Assembly (NCBI GenBank): GCA_964393215.1
Contig: CAYMSW010000008.1
Span: 1 to 23,644, forward strand
Direction: 5' to 3'
Origin: CAYFNK01 sp964393215
GTDB taxonomy: Archaea; Nanobdellota; Nanobdellia; SCGC-AAA011-G17; PNOQ01
DNA length: 23,644 bases
The position numbers and the translations under genes are program-made. The notes beneath the pieces were generated by a model. That model searched no databases. It was given only the letters and a program-made list of their open reading frames with translations, and was not told where the DNA came from. Of the stretch, positions 7,787 through 18,100 are shown piece by piece. Numbering within the stretch: the first letter of the stretch is position 1; every line of letters begins with the position of its first letter.

Positions 7787-9076
7787 ATGTTAGATTATCT
7801 TAAGAAGAAATTAACCGGTCAAGTTGATGATTTTGTTCTAATAGAAAGTAGTGGGGATTCTAGTGATATAAAGTTTGTTGATAATAAAATCGTTAAAACT
7901 GGAATGGATGCTATGTCCTCTATCTTTATTTTTGTTGCAAAGGATAAAAAAATAGTTGCTACAACTCTGAAGGATGTTACTGAGAAAGGAGTAGACAATA
8001 TTGTTAAGAATATTTTGGAGTTTTTGAAGCATGCCCAGCCAAATCCAGATTATAATGGAATTGCTGAAGGTCCATTTTCATATAAGAACGTTGTTGATGG
8101 ATTTGATGGCGGTGTTAAGGATATTGATGCTGTTGATTTGGTTGAAGCCGGAATAAATGCTGCCTTGGTTAATTCTAAGAGGGCTTCTGGTAAATTAGAT
8201 ACTTCTGTTGGGGTGAGAAGGATTTTGACTTCAAGTGGTGTTGATGCAAATGATGAATTTTCTTCGTTGTATTATTCTATTAGGGCTTTGAAGAGTGCTG
8301 ATGCTTCAGGTCATAGAACTGTTTCTTCTAGGATTTTGAGAGATTTTAAGGTTGAAAAGGTTTCTGAGAAAGCTGGTGAAATTGCTAGGATGGCTTTGAA
8401 TCCTGAGAAAGGTAGAGAGGGAAAATTTGATATGATTATAGATCCTTTGCCAATGGCTGATTTGATTGGTACTGTTGGTTCTGCTTCTTCTATTGATAGT
8501 GTTGAATCTGGAATGTCTTTCTTGGCTGGAAAACTTGGAGAGAAGATAGGTGATTTTAATTTGATTGATGATGGTAGGTTGGCTGGAGGAATTGATTCTA
8601 GCCCTTTTGATGATGAGGGAGTTCCTACACAGAGAACTAGAATAATTAGTGAAGGTATATTGAAAACTTATTTGCACAATACTTCTACTGCTAAGAAATA
8701 TAAGGTTAAAACTACTGCTAGTGCCGGGTTGGTTGGTCCAAGTCCAAGTAATTTAATTTTAGAAGGCCATAAAGGAAATCCATTTGATACTGAAAAGGGG
8801 ATTTATGTAACAAATATTTGGTACACTAGGTTTCAGAATTATGCTACGGGTGATTTTTCTACAATTCCAAGGGATGGAATGTTTTTAATTGAGAATGGTG
8901 AGATTGGAAAACCAATAAATGGGTTGAGGATTAGTGAGAATATGTTGAATCTTTTGAAGAACATGAGCGTTTTTGGTAAAAATTCTGAGCAAGTTACTAG
9001 TTGGAGTGCAGAGACTCCTGTTGTTACACCTGAAGTTTTGATAAAGGATGTTAGGTTTACCAAGCCCCTCTTTTAA
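7787..9076 (+). CDS. tldE: TldE/PmbA-type subunit of the TldD-TldE protease
   Basis: A 429-residue TldD/PmbA-family protein without an HExxxH motif, which is the mark of the TldE (PmbA) partner. Family features include FDMIIDPLPMADLIG, the DDEGVPTQRTRIISEGIL segment, a central YLHNTSTAKKYK stretch, the NLILEGHKG region, GDFSTIPRDGMFLIENGEIG and the closing TPEVLIKDVRF. In studied systems TldE is structural and forms the chamber with catalytic TldD, so it probably works with the tldD product encoded just upstream. It has its own TATA box. The assignment as TldE and not a second TldD rests on the absent metal motif and the gene pair. Confidence 0.9.
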   Translation: MLDYLKKKLTGQVDDFVLIESSGDSSDIKFVDNKIVKTGMDAMSSIFIFVAKDKKIVATTLKDVTEKGVDNIVKNILEFLKHAQPNPDYNGIAEGPFSYKNVVDGFDGGVKDIDAVDLVEAGINAALVNSKRASGKLDTSVGVRRILTSSGVDANDEFSSLYYSIRALKSADASGHRTVSSRILRDFKVEKVSEKAGEIARMALNPEKGREGKFDMIIDPLPMADLIGTVGSASSIDSVESGMSFLAGKLGEKIGDFNLIDDGRLAGGIDSSPFDDEGVPTQRTRIISEGILKTYLHNTSTAKKYKVKTTASAGLVGPSPSNLILEGHKGNPFDTEKGIYVTNIWYTRFQNYATGDFSTIPRDGMFLIENGEIGKPINGLRISENMLNLLKNMSVFGKNSEQVTSWSAETPVVTPEVLIKDVRFTKPLF

Positions 9077-9096
9077 ATTTATTCTTACACTACAGC

Positions 9097-9104
9097 TTTT
9101 TCTT
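9097..9104 (+). terminator. Possible T-tract terminator after tldE
   Basis: The run TTTTTCTT lies about 20 nt past the tldE stop and just upstream of the next TATA box. T-tracts of this kind can end archaeal transcripts; there is no hairpin, and the call rests on position and composition only. Confidence 0.25.
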
Positions 9105-9112
9105 AGTAGCAA

Positions 9113-9124
9113 TCTTTAAATAGG
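9113..9124 (+). promoter_or_regulatory. TATA box of the giant surface-protein operon
   Basis: The sequence TCTTTAAATAGG is centred at about 9118. Transcription should start near 9145, leaving a leader of roughly 20 nt before the TTG codon at 9164, unlike the leaderless genes upstream. Confidence 0.55.
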
Positions 9125-9150
9125 TATATTTTCTGTAGCTTTTTAGTTAA

Positions 9151-9156
9151 GAGGTG
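9151..9156 (+). promoter_or_regulatory. Shine-Dalgarno site that decides the TTG start of the giant gene
   Basis: GAGGTG matches the archaeal anti-Shine-Dalgarno sequence and ends 7 nt before the TTG at 9164. The first in-frame ATG is more than 180 nt downstream at the start of a membrane helix, so the TTG is the credible start. Confidence 0.6.
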
Positions 9157-9163
9157 TTGTCTT

Positions 9164-12100
9164 TTGTATAAGAGAAAAATTGGTGATAAAGATTACTTTT
9201 ATACTAGTGTGAGGGATAAAAAAGGCAAGGTTGAAACTGTTTATTTGGGTTCTGATAAGAGGGCTGCTGTTAAGAAGGCAAAGTCTCTTGGGTTGAAGAG
9301 TAAATTTGATGGTGGTTCTGGTGATAATAATCTGTTTACACTACAAAGGGCCATGATGGGTTTTGTTTTTGTGTTCTTAATTTTCTTTGTTTTTCTTGGG
9401 ATGAAGAATTTAGATCTAGTTGGTTTTGTTGTTGATGAGGGAGAGGTTGAAGTTGAGGAAGAAGTAGCCGAGGAGTTAGATGAAAGCGTGGTTGAAATTC
9501 TTGAGGAAGAGATAGTTGAAGAAGAAAATTCTGGTGGTGGTGAAGAACCGGTTGAGGAAGTTGTTGATTCTGTGCCTGTTGTTGGGGAAAATGAAACTGA
9601 AGAGATAGTTGAGAATGATACTATTGAGATTGAAGTTAATGAAACTGAAGAATTTTTGAATGAAACAGTGGAAATTAATGAGACTAAAGAGAAAAAGGAA
9701 AAGAAAGATAAGACCGGAGGGGTTATATCAAACTTAACTTTAGTTAATATTACTTCTAATGAGACAGGAATTAATCAAACCAATCTTACTTTGAATGTTA
9801 CTGAAGTTGTACAAGTTAATGTTAGTGAGGATCGAAATATTACCGATTCTTATTCAAATGTTACTATAAATGCCCCTGTCAAATGGAAGAAAAGAGTGAA
9901 ATTGGATGTTGAAACTGCTAATTTGACTATTGTTTTAGGTCCTGGGGCAGAGAACGTATCTCTGATTGAAATTGAGAATGGAGAAGAATTTAGTTTGGAT
10001 TTGGACAATGTTTATGTGAATGATTCTGGTGTAGAGAGGCCAATTGAGAGTACAAATTTGGTTACCGGACAAGCAATATTTAATTTTGAAGTAGTTTATT
10101 ATGATTTTGTTGTGTTCTTTAAGGGATTTTTTAATAATGTCTTGACTGGATTTGCAGTTTTAGAAGAGAAAGAAGATTCTGTTGAGATTATTCTTGATGA
10201 ATTAGTTGAAGAAGTTGAGGTTGAGTATTATTTACCTGGACCTGAGGCTACTGAGGTAAATGTTAGTTCTTCTTTGAAGCGAATTGTAGTTTCTAGTGAT
10301 ATTCATTATGAAGATGTTTTAACATACACTGAGATACAGGATGTTCCCTTGGGAGGCGTTAAGTTATACTGGACTGATAATGGCTCTAGAGCTGAACAGG
10401 AGTTTGTTGGTTATGATACAAATGATGATGGTTTAGTTGATTATATTGAATGGATAACTCCTTCATTGAGCAACCAAACGTATGAGGTTGAGATTACTGT
10501 TTTGAATGTTCAAAGCTATCCTGTTGTTGGGGGAAATTGGACAGTTGAGTTTGAGACCGTTGGTACTGCTGATTTGGCAGTTAGAACTATTGACGGTACC
10601 AAATGGAGTAATGAGAATGAAAGTTATGATTTGAAGTTTTTGGAGCTAGATTGTGGTAATGAGAGTTTGAATTATTCTTGGATTAATAATTCTGTTTTTG
10701 TCGGAAATTATAGTTGTGACGATATTGGTTATGAATATAGCAAGGTTATCACAGATGGAGCACATCATTTAGAGTTCCAATTTGGAGAATTTTTTGCTTA
10801 TGCCAACAATACTGCCTTTAATCATAGTTCTGGGGGATTGTCTGCGTTTGAGAAAAATGGAACTGCTACGACGCCTTCAGATACTGATTCCCAGGCAATT
10901 GAAGCAGATTATACTGCAATAAATGGAAGCGATGATAGTAGGTGGGAGACTTCGTTGGCTGCTAATGATGGAGAAATTGAAAGTCAAATATTTATTTTTA
11001 ATACTACTTATACGAATATTTCTAGTTTGACTCTTGTTTGGGAAGGATATGGTGAGACTGGAACTGGGTATTATACTAATCTTAGTGTTTGGAATTGGAC
11101 TGGAGAATATTGGTATCAAACAAATTCTACTGATTTTACTAGTGCTTCTGATCAGACTATTTATGCAAATATAACCGATGGCCCAACTAGTTTTGTAAAT
11201 TCTACTACTAATCAAGTTGCTGTTAGGATAACTACTGAGAAGGAAGTTGCTGCTGCTGCTTGTGGGACGGGCCATGTTGATCATGGGGATGGAACTTGTT
11301 CTGCTGTTTTGAGACCCGCTGGAACAAATTTAAGTGGATGGGGTACGCAGTTTCCTAATAGTGATGAACATTGGGATAAGATGGATGAAAAAGTTCCTGA
11401 TGATGATACTACTTACGTGCAACAAGCTGGTCCCCCTGGTACTAGCCCTTGGCATTATGCTAGGCTTAATGTGACTGAGTATACTAAAGTTATGATTGTA
11501 TCATCCTCTTATTCCAATTCTTCTTTTTCTTGGTCTGTTGATTGGAGTGTTGCCGATGTGGAAGCTATGGTTGCTGGCGTATGTTCTGGTAGTTTTTCTT
11601 GTGATGGTTTAATTGATAAATACAATTTGACCTACCCTTCTAATATTCCTGTTGATTCTACAATAGATTCTCTAAACCATTATTTAAGAGCTAAAACTAT
11701 ATGTGATAGGTTTAGATGTACTAGTACTGCTACCCAAGTCTATGTTCTGATTAATTATACTCTTGCAGCATCACCGTTTGTTTATGCTTATGATGGAGAG
11801 AATTATGAAAAGATTTCTGATTTTGTTGGAAATGCAGATTCTAGGGAAGAAGAGTATTTGGATTTTATTGATATAACTAAAGAACAGAAGGTTGTTGATG
11901 GAAAGGTTAAATTGAAGATAACTGAGGAAATGGATGAAATTTCTTATGTTGATAGAATTTATTTGAGAGTCGATGGTTCAGAGGTTGTAGAATTGAGTTC
12001 TGTTGAAAATGGGTTTGATTCTGAATTAGTTAGTTATTCTGATGATGAATATCTGGTAATGGAAAATGGAGATGAATATTATTTGGAATTTGATTACTCC

Positions 12101-15100
12101 GATGATTATGAAACTTTGGAGTTTGCTGCCGAAGGTTATTATTTGAAGAATATTCAAGTTGAAGATAATTCTGAAGAAGAAATCGGGGTTGAAGAAAAAC
12201 AGGTAATGAACTTAAAGAATAAAATTTTGATTTTTGCATTTTCTATCCTTTTGTTGGCTTTATTGGCATTGTTTTCAGTTAAAACAAGATTTGGAAACAG
12301 GACCCTTAATTCTTTCTCAAGGTTTGTTCAAAAGATAAAGGCAATTAAAGCTCTTGCTCTATTGTGGATTGTATCATTCGTTTCTATTACTTTAATTAGA
12401 GATTTCTTGGAAAATTATATTGAATCCCCTGGGTTTGTTGTTAATTTCTTGCATCATTTGGAGTTTTCATTCGGTTGGTTTTTTGTGTTCTTTTTGGCTA
12501 CCATCTTTTTGGCTATAATTTCTAAAGATAGAATAGAAAATACTTCGAAGTTGGTTACCTTTGCTTGGTTGGTTACTTTGTTACCGCCAATTATAGATTC
12601 CATTTATTATTATGGTAAGGAATTTACTATGCAGTATGTTTTGAGTAATCCTTTTGCTAATTATGTTAGCTATTATGGTATGAATGCTTTTGGATACGGA
12701 GCAACATTGGGTATTAAAATAGAGATATTCTTGGTTACTCTATTGGCAGGATTGTATGTTGCATCTAAGACTAGAAGTTGGATGAGGACGATTTTTGCTA
12801 TGTTTGGAGTTTACACTATTACGTTTGTTTATATGGCCATTCCAGCCTTGTATAAGTCTCTTGCTAATTTATTTAATTGGACTTATTATTTGGTTTATCC
12901 TAGAGATTTGGTAATTATTTTTACTGCATTGCTTTTGATCTTGATTCCAATTTATTTGGCAATGTATGGGAAGAAGAATTCTTTAGGACTTGTTAATGAG
13001 ATTAAATCTTTGTTCAAGTTTAAACAGTTTAAGATAAATGGAAGGGTTGTTTCTACTTTGTTTAGAAATTTAAGACCATATAGAGTGATTCATTATGTTC
13101 TTTTAGTTTTTATTGGAGTAGTTTTGGCTTTGAAGTATGGCGGATTTGGTTTTGAAGTTGTGAATTTATTGCACTTGTTTTTCTTGTTTTTGTCAATTAT
13201 GTTTGCTTGGTTGTTTGCTGTGGGGGTAAATGATATATTTGATGTTGAAATAGATAAAGTTTCCAATAGGAATAGACCATTGATTAGAAAAGCTATTGAT
13301 ATTGAGAATTATAAGATATTTACATTTTTATTCTTTGTTTTGGCTATTCTGTTTGCTGGTTTGGTTAGTTTTACTGCTGGAGGTCTTATTTTGTATTTCA
13401 TGATTGCGTACTCGTTTGTTTATTCTGCTCCGCCATTTAGGTTTAGGAAGTATATTTTGATTCCAAATGTCATAATAGGTTTGTGTAGTCTTTTGGCTGT
13501 TTTGTTGGGAGCTTCTTTGGTTTCTTCTGAAGATTTCCTTGTTTTACCTGGAATGATTTCTTTATCTGTATTTTTGTTGTTTACTTTTGCATCCATATTG
13601 AAGGATTTGAAAGATTATGAGGGGGATAAAAAAGAAGGAGTTAAAACTCTTGCAACTGTTTTTGGATTGAATAGTGCTAAGAAGATAGTTGGTGTTTTTG
13701 TTGGACTTTCATTTTTGCTTATTGCTTTTGTTTTGAAAATTGACTATTTGATGTATGTAGCCATTCCTTTTGCCTTGCTTGGATATTTATTTGTTGTTAA
13801 AAAGAATGAGAAGTGGGTTTTTGTTTTGGAGTTTATTTTTATTGCAGCTTTGATTGCTTTGTCTTTGTTTACAGGAGGTATTTTGTTAACTGATATTAGT
13901 AATGCACAGGAGCCGGTTAGTTTTAGTAATCCACATAATTCGATTTACACGGATTATATTGCATTGGATGTTGGAGGTGGAGGAGTATTGGCTACCCCTA
14001 CTGATGATGAGACATCTAATTATGTAATTGCTGGTTCTATTGATGGTAATTTATCTAGCGGAAGTACATCATCTACTACTCAATTAATCAACTTTACTCA
14101 TGCTAATCATACTAAAAGATTAGAAGTGATTGGTCATTTTTCTGAAGGCAATATTGATTTAACCGATTTAGTAATAGAAGCTTCTGAAGCTAGAACTGCA
14201 GTTAATACGTCAGGTATTAGTGGAATAAATACAACCAATCATACATTATTTGTTCCAGTATATGCTCGTCAAGGAGTTTATGTTTGTCCAGATGCAGAGC
14301 AATTGGAAGATGTTCATGACGGGTGTTCAAATGTAATATCTTTTACGTATGCTGAGGCTGTTGCTGGAACTTGGGATACTGGAGTTTATGCAGAAATTCA
14401 AGGAGATTATTATAGATTTTCTAATGTTTCTGGTTCGGGTGCTGGAGAAAGTAATGTTACTTGTGGACAAAGTATAACTACAAATGTTACTATGGCAAAT
14501 GATCTTAATTGTACTGGAGACGGTCTTATTACATCTACATCTAATTTAACTCTTGATTGTAATGGACATTCAATAACTGGTGATGATGGTTCTGGTGATT
14601 ATGGTATTTATGGGGCTGCTGGAGACATTGTTATTAAAAATTGTCATGTTTCTGATTTTCAGAGAGGCATTTATCAGTATTATGGAGATGGTAAGCAGAT
14701 TCTTAATAATGTAGTGAATAGTTCTTCTCAGTATGGGATGATGATATTTGGTACGGGAAATGGTAATGAGCTTACAGATGTTTTAGTTGATAATAATACA
14801 GTTAGAGACAGCACTACATATGGCATTCTTATTTATACCAATGTTTCGAATAGTAATTTTTCGAATAATGTTGTTGTTAGTTCTACTGGAGATGGAATTT
14901 CCATGAATTATGGCACTCAGGAAAACAACACTTTCTTTAATAATTCTGTTGAGTTGGATACTGATAATTGGGAGTATGGTTTTTATATAATTTATCCTAC
15001 TGAGAAGTTTTACAATCTTTCTTTCATAAATAATACCGTAACTACCTCAGCTTCGGGGCAGAATGGTTTCCAGATGTATGCTGGAAGCACATATAGGGGG

Positions 15101-18100
15101 AATTTTTCTGATCTTCTTTTTGATGGTAATATAATTTCTACGTCTGGTACTAGTGCCTATGCTATGGCCTTTTATGTTTCAGCGATTCCTTTCGTTGAAA
15201 TAAAGAATACTGTCATTAAGAATAGTGTACTTAATTCAACATTGCATGGAGGGATAATGTATTATGCAAATACTTCGCAAGATGCAGCTCCAAAATTATA
15301 TAATAATTATGTTATTGATACTGAGATAAATGCGCCAGGAGCATCAAGAGATGCAATATTATTTAGAGACTATAATGACAGCCATCCAAGCCCAAATAAT
15401 ATTACTTTTTTGAATGTTACAGTTGGCAGTGGGCAGATTGATTGGGTTGATGCTGGTGATGGATTTTTCTTTAGGCAGCATTATTTGGATGTTCAAGTTA
15501 ATTATTCTAATAGTAGTCCTGCGAACGAGAGCAACATTACAATGTGGGAGAGCGGTGGGGCTGTTGAGTTGTTTTCCGAGTTGGCTGATGCTGATGGTCA
15601 AATTGCTAGAAAAAACATTACTGAGTACAACGCTTCTAATGATGCTACTGCTACCAATTATACTCCTCATGTAGTGAATGTTACAACTCCACATTCAGGA
15701 TATGACAATGATACTCTGGGGAGTGCTCATATGGTTGGTTACCTTTTGTATAATGTTACACTGAACGCTATTGCAGCAGATATTACAGATCCGAATGCCA
15801 CTTATAATACACCTACACCTAATGGAACTATTGGAGGTATTAGGTGGAATAGTCTTTCTATTAATGTTAGTTCTGATGATGACGTTGCAATAGCTAATAC
15901 TACCATATATTTGTATAATGAAACTAATGAGGAATTTATGTATAATGTTACTGAAGACGATTCAAATGTTTTCTTTAACTTTACAAATATGGCTGATGGT
16001 AATTATTCCTATAATGCTACTACATACGATACAAATCAGAATTTCAACTATACCGATAGGAGATTTATTTTCGTAGATTCCAAAGGTCCTTCATTTACCT
16101 GGGAAGATCCTACTCCTGGAGATGGGGATGTTATAGATTATAATTCTTCTTATCTGAACACTAGTTTAAATGATTATTTTAATACTTCTGTATTCTATGA
16201 TTGGAATTATAGCTTAGTTGGTTATTGGTCTATGGATTATTATGATGGTGTGGATGTGAAGGATAACTCTACATTTGGCAATGATGCTACTTATGGAGGC
16301 GGTTCTAGTATAGGTAGCATGGTGTTAGGTAAATATGGTAGTGGAATTTTGTTGGAAGCGAGCACTAGTGATGTTTTGACAGTGTCGGATCCTGCAGATG
16401 GAAGTTTGGATCTTGGAACCGATAATTTTTCGATAAGCATGTGGATAAAACCTGATGACTTAGATGATAATCAGATCTTAGGAAAATGGGAGTCGGCCAA
16501 TGATAGATGGTATATGAGAATAGATAGCAATTCGAAACTTCAGTTTTACAATGTGGTTGGAGGGATTGCTAGAATACAGATGTATCCAACTAACGCAGTT
16601 AGTTCTACTGATTGGATGCATGTTGTTTTTGTTTCTGATAGAGATACTAGTAATCATATTTATTTGGACGGAGTTAATATTTCCTTGGCTACAAATGTTT
16701 TGTATGCTAGTACTATAGATAATGCTGGCGACTTTAAAATTGGATATGGAACTAATGCCTATTTTGATGGAATAGTAGATGAAGTTCAAGTTCATAAGAG
16801 AGTCTTGTCTCCTGAAGAAGTTAATGCTTCCTTCAACAATGGTGCTTGGAGATTGTATAATAATTTTTCAGGATTGCATGATGGAGGCATATATAATTAC
16901 ACTGCTTATGGAATGGATATTGGTGGGAACTTGGTTACAGATTCTAGAAGCGTTACTTACTCTACAGATGCTTCCGGTCCGAACTTAACTTATGAATGGC
17001 CAACCGATCCAGAAGGTTCTGGTAGGGCTTGGGAAAATATTCCTATGAATGCTACTGCTGTCGATGGTTCCGGTTTGTATAATCTTACTTTTTATTTATA
17101 TAATATTTCAGATGATTATGCCTTGGTTTCATCTTATAATACACTTACTAGTCCAAATTTCCAAAATGAAACTAAATATGGATGGGGTAATTTTTCATAT
17201 GGGGCAATTGCTCATGATGATTATTATAATCCATCGGTATTGCCAAATAGGTCTGTTTTTTTAGATCCAGATTATCCAACCTTGGGTTGGCAAGGACAGA
17301 CTCCTGATGATGAATCTAATGAGAATGTCTCTTCAGTTTTTTTGAATGCTACCGTTTCTGATGAGTTTAACACTTCTGCATTTTTTGATTGGAATGGAAG
17401 TTTGGTAGGTTATTGGCCTATGGATTACTATAATGACACAACTGTTTTTGATAACTCAAGTAATTCATTCGATGCTAACTTTACGGAGTATTCAAGTGAC
17501 TATTACATAACCGGAGGCAAATATGGGAGGGGAGCTAATTTTGATGATGGTACCGGGGTCGCGATTCGTGCAGGCGCGAATAATAGTATGGTTTCTTCTG
17601 AAGGCAGTTTAGAATATTGGATGAGACTTAATGAAAAACAAACTGGAACAATGTTCCACTTATATGAAGTTGCTACTGAGGATTATATTAGATCTCATTA
17701 CTTGGCTTCAGATTACATCGACTTGGTTGTTGAGGACGATAACGTTGTGATATTGAATTTGAGATATAGTACTACTCCTAATACTGGTTTTTGGAATCAC
17801 TATGTTTGGACTCAAGATGGTACTGGAATTCAATTATATGTTAATGGACTAAATGTTTCATTGACTCAACTTGAACAAAGAAGCGATACTTGGACTGCAC
17901 ATTTGAATCCTATAATAACTAATATTGGTGGTACTAGCAGCTGGGGTTTCATGAATGCGACTTTGGATGAGGTTAAATTATATGCAAGAGCCTTGTCTCC
18001 TGCAGAAGTTAATGCTTCTTTTAATAATGGTGCTTATAGATTGTATAATAATTTCACTGATTTGTCCGGAGAGTATGATTATACTTCTTATGCAATAGAT

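Noticed and set aside
8306..8677. 123-codon minus-strand frame within tldE
   Set aside because: The tldE frame is strongly supported by family motifs. The antisense product is Ser/Asn/Arg/Ile-rich as expected from the complement of AT-rich coding DNA.
10877..11284. 135-codon open frame on the minus strand inside the giant gene
   Set aside because: It lies antisense to well-defined ectodomain coding sequence. Its product is a Ser/Ile/Asn-rich low-complexity translation with no motif, and it has no promoter or ribosome-binding signal.
15359..15694. Overlapping frames on both strands within the beta-helix region (minus 15359-15694, plus 15414-15674)
   Set aside because: Both are shadows of the giant gene; neither has a recognisable domain or initiation signal.
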